Shown in pieces: positions 8,985 through 18,919 of a stretch of DNA of 18,919 bases. This DNA comes from Rhizoclosmatium globosum (taxonomy: Eukaryota > Chytridiomycota > Chytridiomycetes > Chytridiales > Chytriomycetaceae). The stretch spans positions 1-18,919 of the forward strand of contig MCGO01000396.1 in the NCBI GenBank assembly GCA_002104985.1, in the 5' to 3' direction. How positions within the stretch are numbered: position 1 is the stretch's first letter; each line of letters opens with the position of its first letter. The notes beneath the pieces are model-generated. The model did no database searches, was not told where the DNA came from, and was given only the letters and a program-made list of their open reading frames with translations. Made by a program: the position numbers and the translations under genes.

Positions 8985-9856
8985 TTTGGGCTACAACCTA
9001 AAGCCCCTAACGATGCCATCACCAAAAGACACCATGATCATCACCAGAAGGAGCTCGACACACTACTCGAACTAAAACTTGAGCCCAAGGCGTTCATAGC
9101 CACCAAGAAGCATCTCAATGGGAAGGTAAATTGCCCACTTGAAACGTCCACAACCATTCATCACACCCGAAAACCAGATCCAGAAACAACAATATCCACA
9201 AGAATAACAACCCTCAACACCCAAATCCACCCCTATTCCCACACACAAAGCCCTAAAACTCTGTGTGATCCTCGTCCCCTCTCATCGCCGCAGTATACAT
9301 CGCGATCCAACTCTGGCCGCAATCCACGCCCCAGAACTGTATCTCAATGCCAGCACCAAGCGGCCAAACATCACTCTCCTGTTCAGACGTAACAGACACA
9401 CGTCTCCCACTTGTGCGGAACGCAGCGATCGCAGGTGCATCCGCGTCTCTGGTTTACATTTCGTGATTTGGTGGTGGAACTCGTGGCGAGATCGGGTGGG
9501 TGAGGCTGCGTTGCAGCAGGTGTTGGATGGATGGAATTTGGAGGAGGAGTTGGGAGGGGTTACGTGGGGGTTTGTGAAGCGGTCGGATCGGGGTGGTCTG
9601 TGAATTACGTGAGTCTTACTTTTTTTTGATTTTTTCTGGTTTGGTTATACTTACTCTGTTTTCGCTTTAGTTTGTTACTTTGCATGTGGCGGATACTGAG
9701 GAATCCATGTATTGGGCTGGTAAAAGTGCTGCATCTATTGCATCGCACCATACTGAAGGTGGCGCCACTGTCTTGGAGATAACCGAAGGCGAAAAGCAGG
9801 CATTCCGTGAAATGGTTGCCGAAAGAGGAGCAAGTACAAGCGCCTTCGAAGTTTGA
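8985..9856 (+). CDS. Unidentified protein, exon structure uncertain
   Basis: I do not recognise this gene. The best-supported part is the last exon, 9671-9856, reading FVTLHVADTEESMYWAGKSA and ending STSAFEV with a TGA at 9854. It is preceded by a clear intron, 9609-9670 (GTGAGT to TTTAG, pyrimidine-rich). Upstream, about 9500-9608 reads EAALQQVLDGWNLEEELGGV then WGFVKRSDRG and joins the last exon if one G is added to the run at 9590. A further possible exon (about 8985-9126) carries HHQKELDTLLELKLEPKAFI before a GTAAAT donor. The intervening 9127-9280 is A/C-rich and not obviously coding. The start codon and full exon chain are not determined. The gene converges on TBCE with about 63 bp between stops. 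Confidence 0.45.
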
Positions 9857-9919
9857 TATAGTTATATTTGTTACAAATTCAGTTAGAAGTAATATATAGT
9901 TTTGTAAAATTGTGTGCAA

Positions 9920-11692
9920 TCAAAGCACCCATACTTGAACAGTGTCCCCGTTCTTGAACTCATAAAACCCAACCTCCCTCATCTCCTCCTCCAACTCCAC
10001 AACCATACTTCTTCACCTTCACCCCCTTCAACACCCCTCGCATCCTAATTTCTTTCCCTCCAACCCCAAGCACACGTCCAACAAGAGCCCGCAACGCCCG
10101 CATCGTCATTCCCAAAGGAACCTTCTTCTCCACCTTCTTCAGCACACCCGCATCCATTTCACTTCCTGCCACCAACTCAAAAGACAACCCCAAAGCCGAT
10201 CCTTCAATGCAAGGCTCGTCGCACTCACTGGCGCAACCTCAGGTCTCCATACCGCGCACACAGTTCATCCCACCGCGGATGCCACTCTTGCACAAGCTGT
10301 TTCACTTCTTGTGACTTATTGGCATTGTTTCGAGGGCGTGGATCCAGGCTGCTACTTTAGAGAGGTAATAAAGCTCAGCGTCGGCACGGTCGCGGTCAGA
10401 TACAGCGTGTCCGTTGATACGGTTGCTTTTGAGAGCGGGATGTGATGTCATCTGTTTTGGAGACGTGTGAAGTCGATGCTGTCGTTGTCGCGTGGGATGG
10501 TGGTTGTGTGATCAAAACGGGGTTGTTTTTGATTCGAATGTCAACAAGTTTCGGGAAGGCGTTGAGGGAGTGGATAGATGTGTAGGAGGAGAGTAGGTTT
10601 TCTGATATGTTGAGGGTTGTGAGGCTTTGAAAGATGGATGCTGTCTCAGGAAGGATTTCAGTGAATTTGTTGAAGGATACGTTCAGTGTATTGAGTTGAG
10701 GCATGTGAGAATGAATTACGTGGCAGAGTTGTGGCCATGAGTGTAAGTTGTTTTGATCAAGGTGGAAGGCTTGCAGTGTTGGAAAGAGGGGTGGAATATC
10801 AGATGGAGGAAAATCTGTAGAGTTTTCAGAGTACTTTCACCAAACGAAGAGAGCTTATTGAAGCCGAGAAGAGGGAGGTGAGGTTTGGAGTGTGCGGAGC
10901 CAGTTGTTCCATGGTTGACCATTGAATCAGAGTTGAGTTGAGAGCCAGAACTTTTAGGTTGGAGAAGCCTGATGTCAGTAGGGCAGGTTCGGTACCAAGA
11001 AACTCTAGTCGATTGCTATTGAGACGCAAAGAGTCCAGTTTGGGTAACTGGCGAGTGATTTGGGCCACGTCTTCCCACGATGTAAACAAGTTCCTGCTCA
11101 GATCCAAGTCCTGCAGCACAGGAAACAAGTCCTTCAAGTTCTTGTCTTCATCCGCATCAATCCAGGCAATGCCCAGGCCAGCCAGACCCGCAATGTGGAT
11201 GTTGTTTAAGTTTCTCAGTTTCTCGCGCATCTTGTCCCAACCAACCAGCTCGACGGCCACATCCTCGCCGGGCCTGTGCATTCGCAGCCCCGACGAGCGT
11301 TCGGTCTCCTCGGCCTTTTCAGCAACAGGAACAGGAACAGGAACAGTTCCACTTCCAACATACTTTTCGATTGCGGCTGTTGCAAAAGCCCGGCCAAAGA
11401 CGAGTTTGTCGCGTTTCACGAACGAGGCCGAGTTTTGTTCTTTGACGCGAAACAGAAACTGACTCGGATTCGCCGGGTCGTTGCCGCTGTGCCTTCCGCG
11501 TTCGCCCGCATCCCACTCAATTCCAAGCCACTCGGTCGCCTCGGCTGCCTCGTTGGCCTTGTTTGTCCGTAGAAGGCCCATCCAGCGCACAGTGCCTCGG
11601 TGTCCATCCGTGGCGTGCTCGATGCGTTGCCCGATTAGACTCATTCCACTCAACATTTTATCATACTTCTTTCCACCCCGCTTTTTATTCAT
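9920..11692 (-). CDS. TBCE: Tubulin-specific chaperone E (tubulin folding cofactor E)
   Basis: TBCE takes part in folding alpha-tubulin and assembling the tubulin heterodimer in the cytosol. Starting at ATG 11692 (or 11656), an N-terminal CAP-Gly domain is seen (HRGTVRWMG, then EWLGIEWD and GRHSG). Next come leucine-rich repeats (LQDLDLSRNLFTSWEDV, LDSLRLNSNRLEFLG, LNTLNVSFNKFTEIL), the family hallmark INGHAVSDRDRADAELYYLS, a HPRWDELCARYG motif, and a C-terminal ubiquitin-like domain (KKVPLGMTMRALRALVGRVL) ending FYEFKNGDTVQVWVL with stop at 9922-9920. Frame breaks near 10840, 10328, 10240, 10192 and 10009 each fit one lost base; restoring a C near 10240 gives the expected YGDPE. A hexamer repeat (11322-11345) encodes alternating Val-Pro. 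The gene lies only 14 bp after the SDHAF2 stop on the same strand. Confidence 0.88.
11322..11345. repeat. Hexamer microsatellite in TBCE
   Basis: AACAGG is repeated about four times. On the minus strand it encodes alternating Val and Pro between the CAP-Gly domain and the repeats of TBCE. Confidence 0.8.
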
Positions 11693-11706
11693 TATCTGCA
11701 ATTAAC

Positions 11707-12361
11707 TTATTCCTTCAATGCTGGCATGCGCAAAATATCCTTTCTCTTGTTCTTGGAGTGCTCAACAAGGTCTTCCCAGAATCCATATGCTTTCACTTCC
11801 TCAGGGACAGGTTTCGCTTGTGTGATCCTATTAAACGGAGTCAGCTTTCAGAGATACTTCTTCTAATAAGCAGGAACAAACCAGTAGTACAAGTCCCAGT
11901 CATTCTATTTCGCATCAAGAAGGAGTCAGGTAAACCAACCAAAAGCAACAACAAACACGCACCTCTTCCAGCAACGAGTCCAACTGTTCAAGCTCAATCG
12001 CACTCATTCGCTTCAGTCTGTCCTTGTCAACAAACGTCGAAAGCAGCAAATCGCACTCGAGAATGCCTCGTTTACGCACACTCCAAAGCAGCCGGGCCCG
12101 CTTTGCCTCAATGTCTTCGTTGATTGGCCGGATTGGTTTTGGGATTCGGATCGTGAATTCGATGCGGCCTTCTGGTTGCGAGTTGGGTGTTGGTGGTGCG
12201 GTTGCCCATTCGTTGGAGAAGGTGGTGGTTGTTGCTGCTGCGTTGGAACTAGGGTTGGAGCTAGAACTAGAACTAGAACTAGAGAAACGGGGTAGTGCAC
12301 GTGGGACGAATAGTGCTCGGGTGCTGCTGCGAGGAACAAGACGGACAAGGTGGGCGATCAT
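11707..12361 (-). CDS. SDHAF2: Succinate dehydrogenase assembly factor 2, mitochondrial
   Basis: SDHAF2 (yeast Sdh5/Emi5) promotes covalent attachment of FAD to the flavoprotein subunit of succinate dehydrogenase in the mitochondrial matrix. From ATG 12361 the first ~40 residues are rich in Arg, Ser, Leu and Phe (IAHLVRLVPRSSTRALFVPR), fitting a mitochondrial presequence. The family core follows: RARLLWSVRKRGILECDLLL, then LDSLLEE, then NDWDLYYW across introns. Introns 11905-11962 (GTGCGT donor) and 11828-11881 flank a 23-nt exon (11882-11904). The spliced frame runs to TAA at 11707-11709, giving 180 residues, with no frame break. A hexamer repeat (12256-12282) encodes a Ser run in the presequence region. 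The gene is divergent from the PTPDC1-like gene, sharing about 218 bp. Confidence 0.95.
12256..12282. repeat. Hexamer microsatellite in SDHAF2
   Basis: CTAGAA is repeated about four times. It encodes a Ser run on the minus strand in the presequence region and is likely length-variable. Confidence 0.75.
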
Positions 12362-12579
12362 AGTTTCTTTGTTTGATTTGCTTCTTTTCCTTGTGTGCCA
12401 CGATCTGTCACCAACGGGAATCTTGCTGTCCAATCGACTCTTCAGCAATTAATTTCTTGTTAATGTTCAATGACAGAGAAATCTGCTGAGAGACAGAGGG
12501 AGGCCATGTTGATTCTACACGCAGCTTCCAGAATCCCAAGAATACATTCTGACAGGAATCCCTAACTGTCAAACTTCAA
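12362..12579. promoter_or_regulatory. Shared upstream region of SDHAF2 and the PTPDC1-like gene
   Basis: This 218-bp gap between two divergent start codons must hold the promoters of both genes. I see no clear TATA box or repeated operator-like motif. Confidence 0.5.
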
Positions 12580-14670
12580 ATGTCCACCATCCATTGCTAC
12601 TTTTGCGGTGGACCTGCATGTAAATACGAAAACTATACTCTATGGACACAAGATCCGCTCCACCCAAACGCGATCGAAGGACTCTATTCAAACTGGTGAA
12701 ATATCTCTTCATTCATACACGTCATCACTCAAACTCTAAACTTACCGATCTCATAGGATAACTCCATCAATCCTCGCAATGCAACGCCCATCAACACGCC
12801 TCCTGAAAACCCACAACCTCGTTCAAGTTTTTCTCACTGCTGGAATCAAGTCAATATTCAACCTACAGCTTCCCAACGAGCACAGATCCTGTGGCGATGG
12901 TATCGATGATCGTGGCGGTTCAGGATTCAGTTATGTGCCTGAAGATTGGATGGAAGCTGGAATATCGCATTATGCTTTGGATGGCCTGACATGGATGTCC
13001 CCGACAAGAGTCATATTCTGAAAGTTGTTCAAGTTATGACCATGAATTGAAGTGTTGGGTGGGAAGTTGCAGTTCATTGTCACGCAGGGTTGGGTATATC
13101 CACTTCTTGTCATCGCAATATGCCTGCACTCATTACGCTATAAGACGTACTGGATTGACGATTGCCTGTTATTTAGTGTATGCACAAAACAAGACTCCTG
13201 CCGAGATGAGTATCAAAGTACGAGACAACAAAACAATCTAACAAAATATCAATTCAATATGACAGGCTATAAAATGCGTTCGAGATGCACGGTGCCGACT
13301 AATCATTTCTCCCAATATATCAAACTAAACCATCTCAAACAGTCCAAAATCCGTCCAAACAGCAAAACAACAAGCATTCGTCCACCAATTCAAAGACTAC
13401 CTCCATCACTCTCAACTCCGTATACCCCTTAACAATATCTCGCCCCTTCTTCAGTCCTCCAAAAGAACCCTTGATGAGGTTAAGCGAAGACCAAGACATT
13501 GTTTCTCAAGTCGCATCTACTGGCGAGTCTTCACAAGTCTCGTCCACCATTTCGAGCACGGAGAACAAGGACGGGAAAAGTTGTAAATGTGGTTGTGAAG
13601 CCCATCACGTTTTCGGAAACGATGGAGAACCAGAGGTTGTTTTTACATGGATTGGAGTTGAGGGCTTTGTGGAATGTTCCCAAGGTATTCCTTTCAGGAG
13701 CTTGAATCGGTTGTTGATTAATTTTGTTTGTTGTATACAGGTTGTCTACGTCCTGTCGAGGCAGTTACGTACAACTCTTGAGAAATCCGTGGACCTCGCC
13801 CAAGACTCGTTGGATCTGTGTACCACAATTTCCATGTTTCAGTTTAATTCAAAACCCTCGACAGAGCTGGAAGATTAATGCGCGAAATCAATTTTGGGGA
13901 ATTGGGAGGCTTTGACGTCAATATTCATAAGTCTGAGGACACAGCGTGTTGGGAAGAGCTCGGCAAGTCTGCTTCAGCAACCTCAAATAGTGAAGTCGTT
14001 ATATAGAGCTTTGTTGTATTGGCTCGCATGGCTGAAGGTAAAAAACACATCCATTGACAACATTTCTGATAGTTTATGAAGGAGCCTTTACTCTCAGATA
14101 AACAGTTCATTCTATAATCGATATCTGCGAATCAAATTCATCGATTAAACCCACGGATGCTTTGTTAAATGTGGAAGCTTTCGACAAACCATTGTTTTGG
14201 GACCATCAACATACTGGTTGACTTTTATCGACATTTGTAATGCATGTATAATTTCCTTTAAATTAATACTTAACTTTTCCTTTGTGCAGATTATGCCCCA
14301 GTCGTCAACTACTGAGTCCATATACCGACTTGCAACATTGATGAATCACAAAGGGCATCAAAATCCCAACAATACAAACCAATGCAACTCTTCTACCGCG
14401 CCTGTCAGATACTGTTGACAAACGCAGTCACGTTGCATCTACTGTGCCTCCAACGAAACCTGAACTTCCAACATTGCCTCCAAAGAATCTTGTCGCGGAA
14501 GAAGAAATAGGACGAAGCGTGGAATTTCAGAACCACCACGGTTAACAACAATGAAACCAAAAGACGCTAAGAAGGGATTCAACCTGTTCGGAATGGGTGG
14601 TGGTGGAGGTGCACAATTACTCCCTTCCGGCAGTATGGGGAATTACAAGGTTTCTGAAAACATTGATTGA
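12580..14670 (+). CDS. PTPDC1-like dual-specificity protein phosphatase
   Basis: The N-terminus, CYFCGGPACKYENYTLW then AIEGLYSNW, and MQRPSTRLL...GIKSIFNLQLPNEHRSCG match the protein tyrosine phosphatase domain-containing 1 family. The catalytic P-loop is HCHAGLG-RTG: HCHAG at 13075-13089, interrupted by intron 13094-13144, then RTG. It contains the nucleophile Cys and the phosphate-binding Arg. Downstream are VRDARPKSVQT (across the 26-nt exon 13266-13291), QRLFLHGLELRALWNVPK and WLKEPLLS, also in family order. Introns: 12696-12756, 13094-13144, 13218-13265, 13292-13342, 13685-13740, 14038-14081 and 14237-14289. The tail is rich in Pro, Thr and Gly and ends at TGA 14668. Frame breaks near 12986, 13043, 13068, 13093, 13490, 13880, 14110 and 14545 fit missing bases or unresolved splicing. 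The vertebrate member is linked to centrosomes and cilia. Confidence 0.85.
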
Positions 14671-14789
14671 ACATATGGAAGTTGTCGACGAAACGCGTCC
14701 AAGGCGGAGAGAACAATAATTCCCCAATAAATTTGATTCCAAAAACACGGAGAACTGCGCACCCATCTTGGATCCCTCCCTTCTCTGCG

Positions 14790-16096
14790 ATGTATCCACT
14801 AGAAATCCAACTCCAAATCTTTGAAACCCTCGCACGGGATCCGACAACCCACTTACACACTCTCCAACACGTCCTCTACGCAAGTCCACACCTCCTCTCC
14901 AGAATCACAAAACACCACATGAACCTCCTCACCCCCTTCGTAATCGCAGAGTTAGGCGCCGGCGACCTCAACATATTCATTGCAAGAGTCCTGATTTCAC
15001 ATCCGAACGTTGTTTCAAGTTCAAAGCGGGTGAATGTGACGGTGGATTGGTGGAAGATGGTTGAACTTATGCAAACGGATTCGCTTTGTGGACGGTGCTT
15101 TTCGTATGGCGGGGCTGTGAAGGTTTCGGCGGGGAGTTGTGAAGGTGATGATGTTCCGCAAGTTTGGGTTACTTCTGGACTGTTGAATCAAGTTGACTGG
15201 GTGAAGAGTTGGGCACTTTGTCCGCCGTGCTGTTATCGGCCTTGAACCGGTCTGGGAAGAAGGCGCAGTCTAGTGTTCGGCTTGCAGAACCGATTACAGA
15301 GGATTGTCTTAAACCGTTACCGCAACCTGCTGATACAACTTCAAACTCGACTTCAGCTGTTGTACAAGAATGGAGGGAACGAATGGCTGCGAAAAAGCGG
15401 CAAAGAACGCTAGCTCAACAAGAGCAACAAGCTACTCGGCGGCGATGGAGTGGAGGAGGGATATCTGGATGGAGTTTCGGCATGGAAGATGAAATTGACG
15501 AAGATTCTGATGGCAGTGATGGGGAATTCGACTGGACTGAAGTCTTGGAAACCAACAACGAGCTTCACAAAGAGGAACCTATTCCTATCGCGGCAATGGC
15601 ACGAGAATCCAATTCCATCGCCTCTCCGAAATCAGAACTGCCGTCAACGTCGTTATCAAGGAAATGCGATGGATGCACACAAAGATTCTGCACAACTTGT
15701 ATAAACAGCGTGAACGCATGTCCAACGTGCAATGCACAGCTGTGTTTGGGTTGTTTCCCACCCCCTCTTCATTTTCCTGATGAAACCTTCTTTGCATCGG
15801 GTTTGGTCAACTTGTTTGTTGATGTCCCGTTGAAAATGGATGGGAAGACGCCGGAAGGAAAGTTGTGGAACATATATTCTATTTCGGAGCGTTCTATTTC
15901 TATTGGAAGGACACTTACGTGTTCATCATGTGGAGCGATTGCATGTGCTGGGTGTGGGGATTTGGAAGACTGGGCTCTGCAAGTCAGCGGTTACGGTGGA
16001 AGGAGTAGTGCACGAAGAGAACAAGATTTTCAGTGCTTAGAATGTCGTGAATGTAGAAATCCACGAAATCATGATGATTTCTCGTCATGGTTTTGA
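14790..16096 (+). CDS. F-box-like, cysteine-rich protein of unknown function
   Basis: From ATG 14790 the protein begins MYPLEIQLQIFETLARDP and continues with an F-box-like helical region (to about residue 45), suggesting an adaptor for an SCF-type ubiquitin ligase, though this is inference. A Cys pair region (LCGRCFSYGG, LCPPCCYR) follows, then a basic Gln-rich stretch (WRERMAAKKRQRTLAQQ) and an acidic patch (DEIDEDSDGSDGEFDW). The C-terminal Cys clusters are CDGCTQRFCTTC, CPTCNAQLCLGC, LTCSSCGAIACAGC and CLECREC, likely to bind zinc. A frame break at about 15238 joins two long open frames if one base is added to the GGCC run, giving about 435 residues. The frame from there to TGA 16094 is unbroken. 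An AATAAA-like signal lies at about 16147. It is convergent with ARL2BP. Confidence 0.7.
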
Positions 16097-16890
16097 TGTT
16101 TTGTTTATGATTCTTGTATTTTTCCCTTAACCTCCTTCCAAATATAAATAAATAGATTCTTATCACTTCCGCACCAATTTGCGATTTTGAGTTTGTTACT
16201 GCGAGAAGGCCAGATAGATCAATTCCACTTCCTTCTTGCTCTTGTTTGAAGCTAACCATCATTTCCTTAAACGCACTGAAGTCTCCGATACTAGCCATCA
16301 TATCAAATACATCGCCATCAAGCTGTTCTGGGCGGGATCTACGAACTATTAGAAGCTGCTAATTATGCGCCTCACTTTGTTTCACCTCAGAAGGTCCAGA
16401 AAGTCATTCATATTGAATTCTGGTATTTCAGCACGTAATTTCTTTTCAATGTATGCCTCCACTTTGGCAGTCTGTCAAGGAGTTCAGTTTCAGAAACCAA
16501 ATCTGTGTGGCACAGAAGAACACTCACATAAGCACTAAAGATGTCCATATAAATCAATTTGTTTTCATCTTCTGTTGTCGAGAAGTGCTTGCAGTTCTTC
16601 TCCATGAACTTGTTTTGGAAGTCAACAAACGAATCATCTGTCAACTTAACGTCAGTCTCATAAAACCGTACCCTACGCGAAGACGTACCCATCAGTAAAT
16701 CCTCCAGTGTGCCCACGATAAGATCAAATAGTTGATCCTCCTCTGAAGCAGATCCACCGTCCATCAAATCTTCATCGTCCCAGTCCATGCTATCATTCGA
16801 CGCCTGAATTGACGCTGAGATATCCACGATCTGTTTCGAACTCGTAGCTGCCATTTTGTTGTTGTTCGCAGTTCGGATGGTGGCGGCCAT
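15984..16890 (-). CDS. ARL2BP: ADP-ribosylation factor-like 2-binding protein (BART domain)
   Basis: ARL2BP binds the small GTPases ARL2/ARL3 and is tied to mitochondrial and ciliary functions. Starting at ATG 16890, the BART domain reads FDLIVGTLEDLLM, then DDSFVDFQNKFMEKNCKHF, ENKLIYMDIFSAY, YIEKKLRAEIPEFNM and FDMMASIGDFSAFKEMMVSF, ending in GSGIDLSGLLAVT, all in family order. Introns are 16638-16688, 16472-16527 and 16339-16385, and all preserve frame. The extreme C-terminus is uncertain. The open frame runs to 15984, which would overlap the convergent F-box-like gene by about 113 bp, but relatives end soon after the GLLAVT position, so the true stop is probably near 16150-16200. The start is 41 bp from the start of the divergent RING-CH gene. 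Confidence 0.9.
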
Positions 16891-16931
16891 TCAGGTTTGT
16901 TTTCAAGGTCTTCCCCAAAAGTGACAATCTG

Positions 16932-17952
16932 ATGGCGAGAAACCACATACAAGAGCACTTGCTTGAGGAAGACGAATGGGAATACTGGGAAGGATTCAAC
17001 ATTGACAGGTCCGATTCTGTATTGCCTAAGGAGGATTCGGAGCATGAGGACATTCCTCCAATTACAAGTGATGACACAGCACTTCCACAACCAACGACTG
17101 TACCCGACACTGAACCGGAATCCACTGAAAAGAAACCAAATGGGCAAGTGCGAATGTGTCGCATCTGCTTCTGCTCCGAGGACGCCACAGAGGACCAGGA
17201 GCTGTTCGATCAAATTGGCCAGGAGCCTCCGATAGACCTCGGAAGGCTGATATCACCCTGTAAATGCAAAGGGTCCATGAAATACGTACACTTAAGCTGC
17301 CTTAACGAATGGAGAAAGGTAATCGTTTAGCTATTCACTGTCCTCCCAAGTTCAACTTCTCGCCTCTTTGTCACAGGTCACTGCGAATACTTCTGCTCAT
17401 TTTCAATGCGACCAATGCAAGTATGAGTACAGCTTCGAACGTACAAAGTGGGCCACATTTCTCAGGAATTCGTTACTGATCCTGACACTCACCATCGTTT
17501 CCTTCATCACACTTGTATTCTGGTCCGGTTTCATAGCCAAGCTAATTCTACGTTTTTGCTTCCATCAATCCGTCATCGAGTTATTTTCATTGTCACCAGA
17601 CGATTTGGATGACGACTTGGACCAACTAGTTCTTCAAGTTTTGACAGAACCAACTTTATTCGACCTCTTCAAAATCAATTGGGTGCACTGGGTGTTGGGA
17701 ATATCTTTGGTTGGACTTGTTGGTGCAATGCATTCTGTAGCAGGGCTTGGAATATACAGAATGACACGACGACGCATTGGTTTGGATAATGAGCGGGCAG
17801 GAGGTGGCGTGTTGCTGGCTACTATTCTTATTGGCTCGTTAAAAGCGCTGTGGACTGTCTTTTGTGAAGTCAAGAAATTCAGTATTCGCAGTTTGGATAT
17901 TCTCGAAAGTCGGATACTAGATATAGGAGACGATGATGACCCCATTGATTGA
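16932..17952 (+). CDS. Membrane-anchored RING-CH (MARCH-type) E3 ubiquitin ligase
   Basis: The first exon (16932-17318) gives an acidic N-terminus and the first part of a RING-CH finger: MCRICFC, then a spacer and CKCKGSMKYVHLSCLNEW. Intron 17319-17376 removes an in-frame stop, and the second exon supplies the last pair, CDQCKYEYSF, completing C4HC3. RING-CH fingers recruit ubiquitin-conjugating enzymes. Hydrophobic segments follow (SLLILTLTIVSFITLVFW, VLGISLVGLVGAMHSVAGLG, and a weaker VLLATILIGSLKALW), so the protein is probably an integral membrane ligase with two or three spans and an acidic C-terminus (DDDDPID). It totals 320 residues with no frame break. An AATAAA signal sits at 17990, 38 bases after the stop. 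Substrates cannot be told from sequence. Confidence 0.92.
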
Positions 17953-17989
17953 TTGTATAATTATGATGTTATAATGTGATTATGTGATG

Positions 17990-17995
17990 AATAAA
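17990..17995 (+). terminator. Polyadenylation signal of the RING-CH gene
   Basis: AATAAA lies 38 bases after the TGA at 17950-17952, in an A/T-rich stretch. Confidence 0.6.
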
Positions 17996-18049
17996 ACGTT
18001 AATTTTCCTCGTTTGACAAAGCATCACCAGGAATTGGTTATGAACTTCA

Positions 18050-18055
18050 TTTATT
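18050..18055 (-). terminator. Polyadenylation signal of Ran
   Basis: TTTATT on the plus strand is AATAAA on the minus strand, about 70 bases past the proposed Ran stop (18126-18128). This supports transcription continuing beyond the intron-retained stop at 18255. Confidence 0.55.
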
Positions 18056-18125
18056 TCACTAAAACAATTCAACAAAAAGTCAGGAAAACAAGATTATCAG
18101 TTGAAGTTCTGTTTTCTGATGGCGT

Positions 18126-18919
<794 letters not shown>

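Noticed and set aside
9605..9919. Minus-strand 104-residue open frame
   Set aside because: Overlaps a well-supported plus-strand exon and its intron; no recognisable features.

Overview
This is a gene-dense nuclear segment from a fungus. Spliceosomal introns are short (mostly 42-61 nt, GT..AG, often with a CTAAC/CTGAC-like branch site), intergenic gaps are often under 120 bp, and polyadenylation signals are AATAAA-like. A Crypton-type element, a PTPDC1-like phosphatase, an ARL2BP (BART-domain) protein and tubulin cofactor E together suggest a zoosporic, flagellated lineage such as a chytrid. That placement is an inference, not a proof.

Left part (about 455-6815): a Crypton-like mobile element. 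A tandem array of six ~135-bp units, which look like repeated exon-intron modules with a strongly conserved 44-bp core inside each predicted intron, leads into a gene for a tyrosine recombinase (zinc finger, Arg / H-x-x-R / Tyr catalytic core, coiled coil, Pro/Ser/Thr-rich linker, GCR1-like C-terminal domain). Ninety bases downstream on the same strand is a RecQ-family helicase with a RecQ zinc-binding motif. Convergent with the helicase, 32 bp away across a palindromic double polyadenylation signal, is a minus-strand gene for a RuvC-fold Holliday-junction-resolvase-like protein. A recombinase, a helicase and a junction resolvase side by side are the most unusual feature of the window. Whether the resolvase is cargo or a host gene is unresolved.

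Middle (8348-9919): a sparse stretch with a decayed tRNA-Asn-like sequence, then an unidentified plus-strand gene. Right part (9920-18919): host genes, tightly packed. They are TBCE (-), SDHAF2 (-), a PTPDC1-like dual-specificity phosphatase (+), an F-box-like cysteine-rich protein (+), ARL2BP (-), a membrane RING-CH ubiquitin ligase (+) and the GTPase Ran (-, running off the right edge). TBCE, ARL2BP and the PTPDC1 family all touch microtubule or cilium biology. SDHAF2 serves mitochondrial complex II, and Ran serves nuclear transport.

A quality caveat governs the whole window. Many genes, including the essential and highly conserved Ran and TBCE, show single-base frame breaks, and nearly all are explained by one base missing from a short homopolymer run. 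I therefore read most frameshifts as consensus (assembly) errors rather than gene decay and give gene extents across them. Exon boundaries were worked out by eye from splice consensus and family conservation.
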